A stretch of 39,803 nucleotides of DNA from a virus, in IMG/VR virus record IMGVR_UViG_3300021389_002466, positions 1 to 39,803 of that record. One strand, written 5' to 3'. Positions 7,555-14,684 of the stretch are shown here, piece after piece. The stretch's first letter is position 1; each line of letters opens with the position of its first letter. The notes beneath the pieces were generated by a model. That model searched no databases, was not told the origin of the DNA, and was given only the letters and a program-made list of their open reading frames with translations. The position numbers and the translations under genes were made by a program.

Positions 7555-8083
7555 ATCTTAATAATCTTTTTTGTCTGTTTCTTATTCGTTTTGCTGGAAC
7601 CCCAGTCCAAACTCCCCACTCTTCATATTCTCCATTTAATAAACTTAGAGAACCTACCGAAGTACCTTCACCTAAAATTGTGTTGGGAAGCACTACACAA
7701 TTACATCCTATAATAGAATGTTTCTTAATCAAAATTGGACCTGTTTTCACTCCTGTATATTGAGAAGGAACCATTGGGTTTGTCATTTTAAGGCCTGTAT
7801 AATCATCGTTTGAAGAATAAATAGAAACTCTCCCACTAATAGAAGTAAAATCTTCTAATGTGATAGTTCCTCCACCTATGATGGAAGCATAACATCCAAT
7901 GTGAACATAACTCCCAATGTGAAAATCATTACTTACACTCAGAATCACAAAATCATCTATCCTTACATTATCTCCAATCGTTATGGTGTGAGGTGAGTAT
8001 ATCGATGCCTTATCCGATATTAACACATTTTCACCAATGGATTTGAATCCTATTTTATTTAACTCTTCTTTACTTAAAAACAT
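7529..8083 (-). CDS. Left-handed beta-helix acyltransferase (hexapeptide repeat), 184 aa
   Basis: Multiple hexapeptide-type turns run from about residue 18 to 150 (ASIYSPHTITIGDNVRIDD, IGSYVHIGCYASIIGGGTI, KKHSIIGCNCVVLPNTILG, EGTSVGSLSLL). The ending (VWTGVPAKRIRNR) is typical of sugar O- or N-acetyltransferases of the WcaB/NeuD/VioB-like group. It likely moves an acyl group to a sugar hydroxyl or amine. It overlaps the acyl carrier gene by 26 bases, so the donor could be acyl-ACP rather than acetyl-CoA. Confidence 0.88.
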   Translation of the reverse strand: MFLSKEELNKIGFKSIGENVLISDKASIYSPHTITIGDNVRIDDFVILSVSNDFHIGSYVHIGCYASIIGGGTITLEDFTSISGRVSIYSSNDDYTGLKMTNPMVPSQYTGVKTGPILIKKHSIIGCNCVVLPNTILGEGTSVGSLSLLNGEYEEWGVWTGVPAKRIRNRQKRLLRYEQALRNN

Positions 8084-8628
8084 TATCCTTTATTTTTATG
8101 TGGAAACTCTAAATCCGTAAACTCCATATTGGGTAAGAACTCCACCAGCTTTTCAACTCCATCCTTTTCGATATCAAACTTCAATACCCTTTCACTTTTT
8201 TCTCCTACAAAGTATTCTTCTATAACTTTTTTGTGATACAACCATTCAGATTTCCAATAATCTCTTCTATCTAAGCCAGCTTGTTGAGTAAATCCAAAGT
8301 TATCAGAAAAAGCCAGGGGGTGCTTCTTATAATGTCTTTCTCTACTATCTAACCAACTATCAATATTTCTTACATTATAAATAAATTTCGATGTGGGGTA
8401 TTGTTCTGCGAATATCTGAAATTGTCTTTGAACAAACCCAATATCACTAAAAAAAACGACATGGGGGTTCGTATCATCCAAAAGGGGTTTATTCTCTTTT
8501 AGATTTTTACTGAAGTGATTATCCCATTTATAGTTATCCCAATGTACTGAGAGATATCCATTATTGGAAAAGAAATCCGAAAGGGATTTTGTGCCACATT
8601 TATTGAAACCTATTTGAAATATTTTCAT
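8083..8628 (-). CDS. Sulfotransferase-like protein, 181 aa
   Basis: The N terminus MKIFQIGFNKCGTKSLSDFF holds the 5'-phosphosulfate-binding loop of PAPS sulfotransferases. FIYNVRNIDSWLDSRERHY matches the 3'-phosphate-binding strand and helix with its Arg and Ser. The protein is short but keeps both PAPS sites, as in the compact Sulfotransfer_4-like group. It would add sulfate from PAPS to a sugar or lipid hydroxyl. It is in the same unit as the acyl cassette, sharing one base with the acyltransferase start. Confidence 0.78.
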   Translation of the reverse strand: MKIFQIGFNKCGTKSLSDFFSNNGYLSVHWDNYKWDNHFSKNLKENKPLLDDTNPHVVFFSDIGFVQRQFQIFAEQYPTSKFIYNVRNIDSWLDSRERHYKKHPLAFSDNFGFTQQAGLDRRDYWKSEWLYHKKVIEEYFVGEKSERVLKFDIEKDGVEKLVEFLPNMEFTDLEFPHKNKG

Positions 8629-9266
8629 TTTGTATAAACATCAAATTTACTCAAATCGGGATATGGTAATTCCAAATCCTCATTATGTTTTTTGGTTCCA
8701 TCCATATTATAGAATTGACCCATAAGTAATAATCCTCTAGCAGCAAGTTCGGGCATCATATAAAAGTTCCAACCAATCATATCGAAATGGTCATCGTGAT
8801 AAGACATTTCTCTTCTACCACTATATCTTGCTCTTCTAAACCAAAGATATGCATCATAATCATCCGTTAAGATTGCTCCACCCTTAGATAGTTTGAAGTG
8901 TTTGTAAGGACCTGTAAATGATACACACATATGAGTACCCTTTTTGTACATATCAGCTGTAAATGTTAGAGCTGAATCCCATACGTTTGAACCTTTCATT
9001 TCATATGCACCTTTAATAGTTTTACCCTCAACAGGTTCAAATCCTACTTTTAGACCAGCGTGAATGATTTCACAAGGTACTGATGGGTATGTTCTAGCAG
9101 GTATTGTAATCGTATCCTCAGTACGATTCATAATATGATTTTCATAATACAAAGCAAGGAATAATCCATTACTCATATTATCTAATGTTACAGCGTATTT
9201 AGCGCCTGTGTAATGAGCTAACTTTTCTTCAAACTCATCAGTAACTTTATAAATTCCGTTTGCCAT
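8625..9266 (-). CDS. Short DegT/DnrJ-type aminotransferase homologue, 213 aa
   Basis: The first 150 residues follow the PLP-dependent sugar aminotransferase pattern: FEEKLAHYTGAKYAVTLDN, a TIPARTYPSVPCEIIHAG strand-turn, NVWDSA (in place of the usual EDAA) and SFTGPYKHFKLSKGGAILTDD. In the last segment K122 or K125 should be the PLP lysine. Most family members have about 370 residues, so the C-terminal small domain is largely missing. The frame is intact and has its own promoter and good neighbours, so this looks like a compact form rather than decay. It may make an amino sugar for N-acylation by the following genes. A non-catalytic role is possible. Confidence 0.72.
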   Translation of the reverse strand: MANGIYKVTDEFEEKLAHYTGAKYAVTLDNMSNGLFLALYYENHIMNRTEDTITIPARTYPSVPCEIIHAGLKVGFEPVEGKTIKGAYEMKGSNVWDSALTFTADMYKKGTHMCVSFTGPYKHFKLSKGGAILTDDYDAYLWFRRARYSGRREMSYHDDHFDMIGWNFYMMPELAARGLLLMGQFYNMDGTKKHNEDLELPYPDLSKFDVYTK

Positions 9267-9289
9267 ACTTTTTACCTAATTTATTTTTA

Positions 9290-9321
9290 CAAATATACGA
9301 AAAATAATTGAGAATTACAAA
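9290..9321 (-). promoter_or_regulatory. Promoter of the acyl carrier cassette (perfect TTTG-N20-TATATTTG)
   Basis: A full match to the Bacteroidota -33/-7 consensus, 24 bases before the aminotransferase start. It begins just past the stop codon of the preceding sulfotransferase gene, so the cassette from 9.27 to 5.45 kb is a separate transcription unit. Confidence 0.9.
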
Positions 9322-9322
9322 T

Positions 9323-9940
9323 TTATTTCGATTTGTTTTTATGCATAAATGTAGTATAAGGACTTTCTTCTTTCATAAATTCTAAGAACTTACTATAAGA
9401 ACTCTCCTCTGCTAAATTTAAAACTAAGAAATCTTCTCTATCTCCAAAATAATCAATAACCTCTTTGTTATATTTGTTATAAGTTTTTATTAATACTTCT
9501 TTGTTATATAAATCATCATCAGTTACATCAAACAAACTCATATGAGTATCGTACATCCAACCTTTTCTGATATAAATTGCTTCTTTCAGATTTTGAGCAG
9601 TTGGTAATTTTCCATTCGAATTAAATGCTCCAGTTTTAGTTTGAAATCTAACTAATGAATCATACCATTCTTCAGCTGAGTTTCTTATTGTTAATATAAA
9701 CTTAGCATCAAATACGTTATCTATTTCTTTATAGGTATTTGGAAATGAAAATGGAAAGTCCTGAAAGAAATCGTATCGTTTACAATAATCGATTATAACA
9801 TCCCATCTTTTATTTTTCCAAGCCCAAAACTTTTGTTCAATCTCTCTTTGGTCACCTACATTATATCCCAATCTCATAAACTCAAATTTGAGACTTGTAG
9901 TACCTGTTTTGTTCATTCCAATACCAAATACTTTATTCAT
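9323..9940 (-). CDS. Second sulfotransferase-like protein, 205 aa
   Basis: It starts MNKVFGIGMNKTGTTSLKFEF, a textbook PAPS-binding loop (GMNKTGTTSL), and has FILTIRNSAEEWYDSLVRF for the 3'-phosphate site. It shares the layout of the 181-aa protein downstream but little sequence, so the two probably sulfate different acceptors. It ends the operon that begins at 13.6 kb and overlaps the GT-D-like glycosyltransferase by 8 bases. No PAPS-making gene is seen, so the phage would use host PAPS. Confidence 0.8.
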   Translation of the reverse strand: MNKVFGIGMNKTGTTSLKFEFMRLGYNVGDQREIEQKFWAWKNKRWDVIIDYCKRYDFFQDFPFSFPNTYKEIDNVFDAKFILTIRNSAEEWYDSLVRFQTKTGAFNSNGKLPTAQNLKEAIYIRKGWMYDTHMSLFDVTDDDLYNKEVLIKTYNKYNKEVIDYFGDREDFLVLNLAEESSYSKFLEFMKEESPYTTFMHKNKSK

Positions 9941-10958
9941 TATTTTGCCTCAATCGTTTTACTACATTCATATGAGTAGGTCTTGCCCAAGTTAACCAAG
10001 GATTCTCACCATATTGTTCCCAAGGTTTGTAAATACCATTTGGTAAGTTACTAAATGCCTCAGTATGTTCCTTCCTTATGAAACTTTTGTTCATATTCCA
10101 ATCTAAAGCTCTACCAACATCCATTTGAGATACATCAATTCCCCTAATCTTATCAGCTAAGTAAAATGTTAAATCATGTCCACAAGAATTGAATATAATT
10201 GTTTCTCGTTTCTTAATCGTATTTTTTAAGATATCAATAGTTTCATCAAACTTCTTAATAGCATTTGTATAAGATATAGGAATATGTATGAAGTTCTTTA
10301 TGTTATATACAGCTTCAGCTATTTTAAAGTAAGGAGCTCCAACAAATATAACATCATAATCTAACTCATTCAACAAATCAAATAACTGAAATATTTCACC
10401 AGTAACTGCATAGTGTCTAGCTAAACCCCCGTGAAAATATATCTTATCTAAATTCTGAGTTAAAGATAAAAATGCATTACCTCTACTTATTACATCTTTA
10501 TGTTCTACATTATCAGATGCTCTCCAAATTCCATTACATAATGATATTCCAAAATCAAACTCACTATCTTTATTATGAATCTCATCATAAAAGAATTGTG
10601 TAAAGAAGGTTAAGATATCAACATACTTTTCATTCATATCACCATGCCATCTTTTTAGTTGAGGATGATGATGAGCATGATACTCAGCAACTTTTTCTGC
10701 TAACTCTCTATATTGTTTATTGGAAATCTTTTCATTTAATTCATCATTACTCATTGACCTTGCGAAAGGGTCTAATAATCCGTGATTACATCTAATGAAC
10801 TTAAAGTTAGTACCATCTTTGATTAAATCTAAATAATAATCAATAGTTGGTACATAGGTCTTTATTCCAAATCCTATATTAGTTGGATTAATGTTTGGTA
10901 TTTTATTTGAACCAGCCAATTTTCTTTCCTTCTTTAATTCGTTTATCATACTCTTCAA
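9933..10958 (-). CDS. Putative GT-D-type glycosyltransferase, 341 aa
   Basis: I assign this weakly. An early FKFIRCNHGLLDPFAR segment resembles the FxRxGDGE-like start of GT-D (DUF1792) glycosyltransferases. The stretch TIIFNSCGHDLTFYLADKIRG followed by IDVSQMDVGRALDW resembles their C-terminal strand and the IDIGHIDxE-like segment. It sits next to a sulfotransferase and upstream of the acyl cassette, which fits a role in glycan building. The start gives a long 56-base overlap with the DUF454 gene, so the true start may lie further in. It may also be a different nucleotide-binding protein. Confidence 0.5.
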   Translation of the reverse strand: MKSMINELKKERKLAGSNKIPNINPTNIGFGIKTYVPTIDYYLDLIKDGTNFKFIRCNHGLLDPFARSMSNDELNEKISNKQYRELAEKVAEYHAHHHPQLKRWHGDMNEKYVDILTFFTQFFYDEIHNKDSEFDFGISLCNGIWRASDNVEHKDVISRGNAFLSLTQNLDKIYFHGGLARHYAVTGEIFQLFDLLNELDYDVIFVGAPYFKIAEAVYNIKNFIHIPISYTNAIKKFDETIDILKNTIKKRETIIFNSCGHDLTFYLADKIRGIDVSQMDVGRALDWNMNKSFIRKEHTEAFSNLPNGIYKPWEQYGENPWLTWARPTHMNVVKRLRQNNE

Positions 10959-11310
10959 CTGAACCAGGATATTTAAATGCCCAAATTATAATCAGTATAA
11001 ATGTAATAGCAGCATATCCTACAACCCTAAGAGGAACTGTAAAGAACATTGAAATTAAAGAAATACACATAACTCCTACCATAGCCCATCTACCTCTGGT
11101 TGGATAGACTTTTTTAGTTTCCCAATTGGTAAGATACTTTCCGAACAATGGATGTTCGTGTAACCACTTATTAAATTTCTCAGAAGATTTACTAAATGCC
11201 CATGCAGCTAGTATCACAAAAAATGTGGTTGGTACTCCAGGAAGAAGTACTCCGATGTAGGCACAGCCTACGAAAAATAACCCTAAAGCTATCCATAATG
11301 ATTTTCTCAT
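10903..11310 (-). CDS. DUF454 (YbaN-like) membrane protein, 135 aa
   Basis: It has the YbaN signature: GVLLPGVPTTFFVILAAWAFSKSSEKFNKWLHEHPLFGKYL and a basic segment, then two further helices (about residues 76-92 and 96-112). Inner-membrane family of unknown function, rarely expected in a phage. The close of the protein (KRIKEGKKIGWFK) is basic and cytoplasmic by the positive-inside rule. Confidence 0.82.
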   Translation of the reverse strand: MRKSLWIALGLFFVGCAYIGVLLPGVPTTFFVILAAWAFSKSSEKFNKWLHEHPLFGKYLTNWETKKVYPTRGRWAMVGVMCISLISMFFTVPLRVVGYAAITFILIIIWAFKYPGSVEEYDKRIKEGKKIGWFK

Positions 11311-11319
11311 AGTTTTAAT

Positions 11320-11964
11320 TTATTTTTTAGTTTCTAATGTTATATCAGTTTCACTTGGAAATAGTTTGAACTTACCACCAAATCTTCTCTCCAATCCTTT
11401 CAATTCTGAATATTCACTTTCATGTTTATTAACAAAATTTACTTTACTGAATCCGATATAATTTAATTTGTAGGAAAAGTCCTCCTTATCATACATATAC
11501 TTATGCCAATAATTTGGATTATTTATCATCTTAACATTACCATCTCTATCAAACTTTTTACCTTTATATCCAGCAGCTTCATAGTAAATGAAATGATTTA
11601 TAAATCTAGCCTTAGTAACTAAACCATATTCCTCTTTCCATTCATCACTAACATTATCCCAATTGTTATACACTTTCATAGCACCATCAATTGATGGACA
11701 TGATATTCTCATTACACCACCTGGTTTTAATATTCGATAACATTCATTTAGGAAAGTGTAACCATCAACTTCATCAAGGTGCTCAATCATATGTTCGTGG
11801 AATATAAAATCTACGCTATCAGATTCATAAGGTAAAGTCTGAGTAACATCAATGATTTTAATTTTTTGTTCTTGTGATTTTGTTAGGTTAGGTGGGATTA
11901 CCATATCAGTATTATCCCAACCCTCCAAGAAGTTCCATCCACAACCGAAGTGTACTTTTTTCAT
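11320..11964 (-). CDS. Class I SAM-dependent methyltransferase, 214 aa
   Basis: Motif I is VHFGCGWNFLEGWDNTD. The acidic loop follows, then FIFHEHMIEHLDEVDGYTF, a Methyltransf_11-type motif, and LNECYRILKPGGVMRIS (motif post-II). This form, starting with a short FGCG motif and carrying a large insert in the second half, is common beside glycosyltransferases and sulfotransferases in polysaccharide clusters. A sugar O-methylation role is plausible. The substrate is not readable. Confidence 0.85.
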   Translation of the reverse strand: MKKVHFGCGWNFLEGWDNTDMVIPPNLTKSQEQKIKIIDVTQTLPYESDSVDFIFHEHMIEHLDEVDGYTFLNECYRILKPGGVMRISCPSIDGAMKVYNNWDNVSDEWKEEYGLVTKARFINHFIYYEAAGYKGKKFDRDGNVKMINNPNYWHKYMYDKEDFSYKLNYIGFSKVNFVNKHESEYSELKGLERRFGGKFKLFPSETDITLETKK

Positions 11965-11967
11965 AAC

Positions 11968-12555
11968 TTAATTTAAACTGATATCATAACCACTAAACTC
12001 ACTCATATAGGAAGTGATTTTAGTTCCATACCCATCTTTAAAAACTTTTCCGTTTCTAAAGTATCTTCGTACAGAACCTTGTCCTCCTAAGTGAGCGGCT
12101 GCTAAGATACCACTCTCAGTAATATATATTCCGTTTATAGTTTTACCGTCATAAACATCAATATATTGTTGCAGTTTCTCTTTGTTATGATTTAACAAAG
12201 ACAACATTGCCTCTTCTTGTAGGTCTGGGTTACTTAGAAACTCTTTTTTAGATACTTTGTATCCTAATCCTTTTAGAGTACTTTTACCAAACTGATACTT
12301 TCCCATATAACCAAAAGTATTAGTTATATCGTATCTATTACCACTCTCTCTAAATCCTATTGCTGATAGGAAATTCTCCAATTCAACTTTGTGGTAATTA
12401 ACTATACTATCTTTTATAGCTTGTTCTTTTAACCTTCGTTCTTCCTCCAATTGTTCAATTGTTGGAAGATTTAACTCTTTGTCTTTAGAATCACTCATTC
12501 CAAAGGATAGTAGAGCTACAACTATCAATAATACAAAAATAATGTGTTTGTTCAT
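11968..12555 (-). CDS. Secreted lysozyme-like / transglycosylase enzyme, about 195 aa
   Basis: A signal peptide (MNKHIIFVLLIVVALLSFG) is followed by a charged helix (residues 30-50) and a lysozyme-fold domain. That domain has IGFRESGNRYDITN (E70 as catalytic acid), GYMGKYQFGKSTLKGLGY, and AAHLGGQGSVRRYF near the end, the pattern of phage and bacterial peptidoglycan hydrolases. An upstream in-frame start adds 18 residues but would bury the signal. The chosen Met has AAAGGGA five to ten bases upstream. It would cut peptidoglycan from the periplasm, for lysis or for blocking a second infection. Confidence 0.82.
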   Translation of the reverse strand: MNKHIIFVLLIVVALLSFGMSDSKDKELNLPTIEQLEEERRLKEQAIKDSIVNYHKVELENFLSAIGFRESGNRYDITNTFGYMGKYQFGKSTLKGLGYKVSKKEFLSNPDLQEEAMLSLLNHNKEKLQQYIDVYDGKTINGIYITESGILAAAHLGGQGSVRRYFRNGKVFKDGYGTKITSYMSEFSGYDISLN

Positions 12556-12620
12556 AGGTTTCCCTTTAGTTAAACAACAAAACCGATTTTTAAAAACTAT
12601 TCGGTTCATATAAATATCAG

Positions 12621-12854
12621 TTAATCAGATTCCTCTTTCGTATCTTTCATATACTGATATCTTAACTCATTCAAGAGTTCTTTTGTGGGTGTATCATAAT
12701 AACCCTTTTCTTCAATTTTGGTAATTAGTTCTCTTAACTTCATTACCAATTCCTCACCACCTTGCGTTAACATATTATCGATTAACCAAGCATCTAACTT
12801 CTTCAGAAGTTTTGCCTGCTCCTTATCTAATGTATGGTGAACTGAGGTTTTCAT
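12621..12854 (-). CDS. Hypothetical protein, 77 aa
   Basis: A helical charged protein (HTLDKEQAKLLKKLDAWL, LRELITKIEEKG) with no recognised domain. Its start overlaps the stop of a 57-aa gene by four bases (ATGA). Soluble and acidic at the C terminus. Confidence 0.65.
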   Translation of the reverse strand: MKTSVHHTLDKEQAKLLKKLDAWLIDNMLTQGGEELVMKLRELITKIEEKGYYDTPTKELLNELRYQYMKDTKEESD

Positions 12855-13024
12855 AGATTTTCCAAGTAGTTTACCAATCGTTCATAGGTTTCTTGTCCGC
12901 TGGTGCTCATTCTTTGCTCTTCCCAACCCAAATCACCTACCATATCAATGATTTCACTTAGAATATCTTTCACCTCATCTTGGGTGAAGATTTTTTCGGT
13001 ATATCCACTTACTTTTCCACTCAT
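12851..13024 (-). CDS. Small hypothetical protein, 57 aa
   Basis: A short frame that starts MSGKVSGYTEKIFTQDEVKD. It fills the gap between two clear genes and has an ATGA overlap with the next start. Mostly helical, acidic. The overlap and the lack of other content in the stretch support coding. Confidence 0.62.
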   Translation of the reverse strand: MSGKVSGYTEKIFTQDEVKDILSEIIDMVGDLGWEEQRMSTSGQETYERLVNYLENL

Positions 13025-13028
13025 AACT

Positions 13029-13346
13029 TTATGCTTGTACTACTGAGTATATATCACATAACCTAGTCAACTCATCTTCCAAACCTTCAACCAAAGTAGG
13101 TTCAGAAAGTACCAACTCATGTTCGATATATTCGAACTTCTCAGCAATCGAGTTCTGAGATTCCACCAAATTTTTGATACCTTTTATCAGAATATCTTGT
13201 GGGGTATAAAATACCGTATCCGAATCAACCGGCATTGTAAAGGTGTGTCCACCTTTAGGTTTCCAATGTGGAACTTCACCAAATCCATTGGCATCCACAT
13301 TATAGTTTTCATAATACTGACAATGTACTAATAACTTACCTTTCAT
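13029..13346 (-). CDS. Hypothetical protein, 105 aa
   Basis: Begins KGKLLVHCQYYENYNVDANGF, a strand followed by an aromatic turn. PHWKPKGGHTF and a long helical C-terminal half (residues 55-105) follow. I do not know a function for it. It follows a membrane protein by 11 bases in the operon starting at 13.6 kb. Confidence 0.68.
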   Translation of the reverse strand: MKGKLLVHCQYYENYNVDANGFGEVPHWKPKGGHTFTMPVDSDTVFYTPQDILIKGIKNLVESQNSIAEKFEYIEHELVLSEPTLVEGLEDELTRLCDIYSVVQA

Positions 13347-13357
13347 ACTTTTAGGGT

Positions 13358-13582
13358 TTAAATTAGAGCTTTTAAAATTTTCTTATAATCAATAGCGAAT
13401 AGGGTCATTGAACCCATTGTAAATGCAAGAATGAAACAAAATATTTCATTTAGTTCATCAGCAAAGTAAACATAGTTCTGAATTGTTCCATTAAGAATTC
13501 CATAAGCGATTCCGTAGGAAATCAAAACGATAAGGATAGCTTGATAATTTTTCATAAATAGTGTTTTAGGTTTTACTCTCAA
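13358..13582 (-). CDS. Small membrane protein, 74 aa, two TM helices
   Basis: Helix one runs over residues about 13-31 (AILIVLISYGIAYGIL) and helix two over about 45-63 (EIFCFILAFTMGSMTLF). Short basic ends flank the pair. First gene after its promoter, so it heads the operon that reaches the sulfotransferase at 9.3 kb. Function unknown. Confidence 0.68.
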   Translation of the reverse strand: MRVKPKTLFMKNYQAILIVLISYGIAYGILNGTIQNYVYFADELNEIFCFILAFTMGSMTLFAIDYKKILKALI

Positions 13583-13590
13583 TTACATTA

Positions 13591-13622
13591 CTAATATATG
13601 TAAAATATTTGATATATCCAAA
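13591..13622 (-). promoter_or_regulatory. Bacteroidota-type promoter (TTTG-N20-TATATTAG)
   Basis: Full promoter on the minus strand about 10 bases before the start of the 74-aa membrane protein, followed by GTAATGTAATTGA, which is shared with four other copies. It starts directly after the stop codon of the 42-aa gene. Confidence 0.88.
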
Positions 13623-13751
13623 TTATTTGGTACTTTTTTTTCGATTTTTTTGGATATTTTTGACCACATTTTTTAGATTTGTGTGCCCCATTCTTACCAT
13701 AAGGTTTAGGGTTCTAACTGATAATTTAAACTCTTCTTTTGGTTTAATCAT
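13623..13751 (-). CDS. Basic microprotein, 42 aa
   Basis: A 42-codon frame, MIKPKEEFKLSVRTLNLMV onwards, ending in a Lys/Arg-rich tail. Its start overlaps the stop of the 35-aa gene in the ATGA manner. Its stop abuts the next promoter. Charge suggests nucleic-acid binding, but no motif is seen. Confidence 0.5.
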   Translation of the reverse strand: MIKPKEEFKLSVRTLNLMVRMGHTNLKNVVKNIQKNRKKSTK

Positions 13752-13855
13752 TCCCACCCCAAATGCATAAGGATTTCCCAATTTTCCATCTCAGAGATTT
13801 GTTCTGAGGTAAAATCGGTATTAGCTAACATCAATTCTTCTAAGTATTCGTTCAT
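13748..13855 (-). CDS. Acidic microprotein, 35 aa
   Basis: MNEYLEELMLANTDFTSEQ followed by MENWEILMHLGWE. A longer in-frame version with 25 extra residues exists, but it would run deep into the preceding gene. The short start lies four bases after that gene's stop. Helical, acidic, function unknown. Confidence 0.5.
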   Translation of the reverse strand: MNEYLEELMLANTDFTSEQISEMENWEILMHLGWE

Positions 13856-13859
13856 ATCT

Positions 13860-14093
13860 TTACACCAATTTATAGTTATATTTGTATCCACAATCATCAT
13901 CATACCACTCATCTTCGATTGCAGTAGCATGATAATCTAAGATTTCGTTGAGTTTCACTACATCCACTCGATTCCAATATCCGAATCGTAGGTAGATGGG
14001 ATTACCACCACCATGAACTTGTCCGATTTCAAAGTTACCGAATTCGTTTTCAACTTTACTTAGAGTCTCAAAATCAATTTTATTATTTAACAT
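13860..14093 (-). CDS. Hypothetical protein, 77 aa
   Basis: A soluble protein with a helix-then-strand build (LSKVENEFGNFEIGQVHGGGNPIYL) and aromatic clusters near the end (DEWYDDDCGYKYNY). No family recognised. Confidence 0.65.
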   Translation of the reverse strand: MLNNKIDFETLSKVENEFGNFEIGQVHGGGNPIYLRFGYWNRVDVVKLNEILDYHATAIEDEWYDDDCGYKYNYKLV

Positions 14094-14096
14094 ATC

Positions 14097-14399
14097 TTAT
14101 TTTTTTACAACTTCCAATGAAGGGTTAAACATTGTAGAATAAAGTCCACTACCCATACCATTTTTCATATAGATAGAAGAAATAACAGTATCGATGAAAT
14201 CTTTTAACATATAAGTTCCATCAGAAGAACCAAAACCTTGGTCTTCATCCCAATCATTTGTCCAATCTTCAGCAACTTCAGTTGCAAGTTCTAATAAAGT
14301 GTGTTGTTGAACCTTCTCAGTTCCAATCATTTCACCAAATCCTTTGATACGAGATTTAGCGTTAAACATTAAGGTTTCAGGGTGGATTAAATAATTCAT
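14097..14399 (-). CDS. Hypothetical protein, 100 aa
   Basis: First gene after its promoter. Residues 40-60 (EVAEDWTNDWDEDQGFGSSD) are acidic and Trp-rich, and the ending resembles small soluble phage proteins of unknown role. No catalytic motif seen. Confidence 0.68.
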   Translation of the reverse strand: MNYLIHPETLMFNAKSRIKGFGEMIGTEKVQQHTLLELATEVAEDWTNDWDEDQGFGSSDGTYMLKDFIDTVISSIYMKNGMGSGLYSTMFNPSLEVVKK

Positions 14400-14445
14400 A
14401 TAACTTAGTTTTAGATAGTGGGAATATCCCCACTCAATTACAGTA

Positions 14446-14477
14446 CTAACATACGAAAAAAAGTTGAGAAATCCAAA
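14446..14477 (-). promoter_or_regulatory. Bacteroidota-type promoter (TTTG-N20-TATGTTAG)
   Basis: Same spacing and core as the other copies. The downstream bases GTACTGTAATTGAG are shared with the copies near 18.6, 23.4 and 24.3 kb, which suggests a conserved start region. Confidence 0.88.
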
Positions 14478-14517
14478 TTTTTTCCCAACTTTTTTTAATA
14501 AATTTTAGTAAATTTTA

Positions 14518-14649
14518 CTACTCCTTTTCTGATTTGATTAAATCATCAAACTTTTGTTGTAGTTTCTGAATGTAAGATTGAGCGTGCTTAGTTGCTTTAT
14601 TTAACTTAGCTTCTAAAATCTTTTTTGCTAGAGTTTCTTTAAGTCCCAT
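14518..14649 (-). CDS. Lys-rich helical microprotein, 43 aa
   Basis: MGLKETLAKKILEAKLNKA leads into a single amphipathic, Lys-rich helix ending LIKSEKE. It follows the ferredoxin-like-domain gene by 35 bases and is the last gene before the next promoter. Probably coding, function unknown. Confidence 0.5.
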   Translation of the reverse strand: MGLKETLAKKILEAKLNKATKHAQSYIQKLQQKFDDLIKSEKE

Positions 14650-14684
14650 ATTTAGATAGTGTTTATGTTAATAAATATAATATC

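Noticed and set aside
13856-13930. N-terminal extension of the 35-aa gene
   Set aside because: It would put 25 extra residues inside the upstream gene; a start four bases after that gene's stop fits better.
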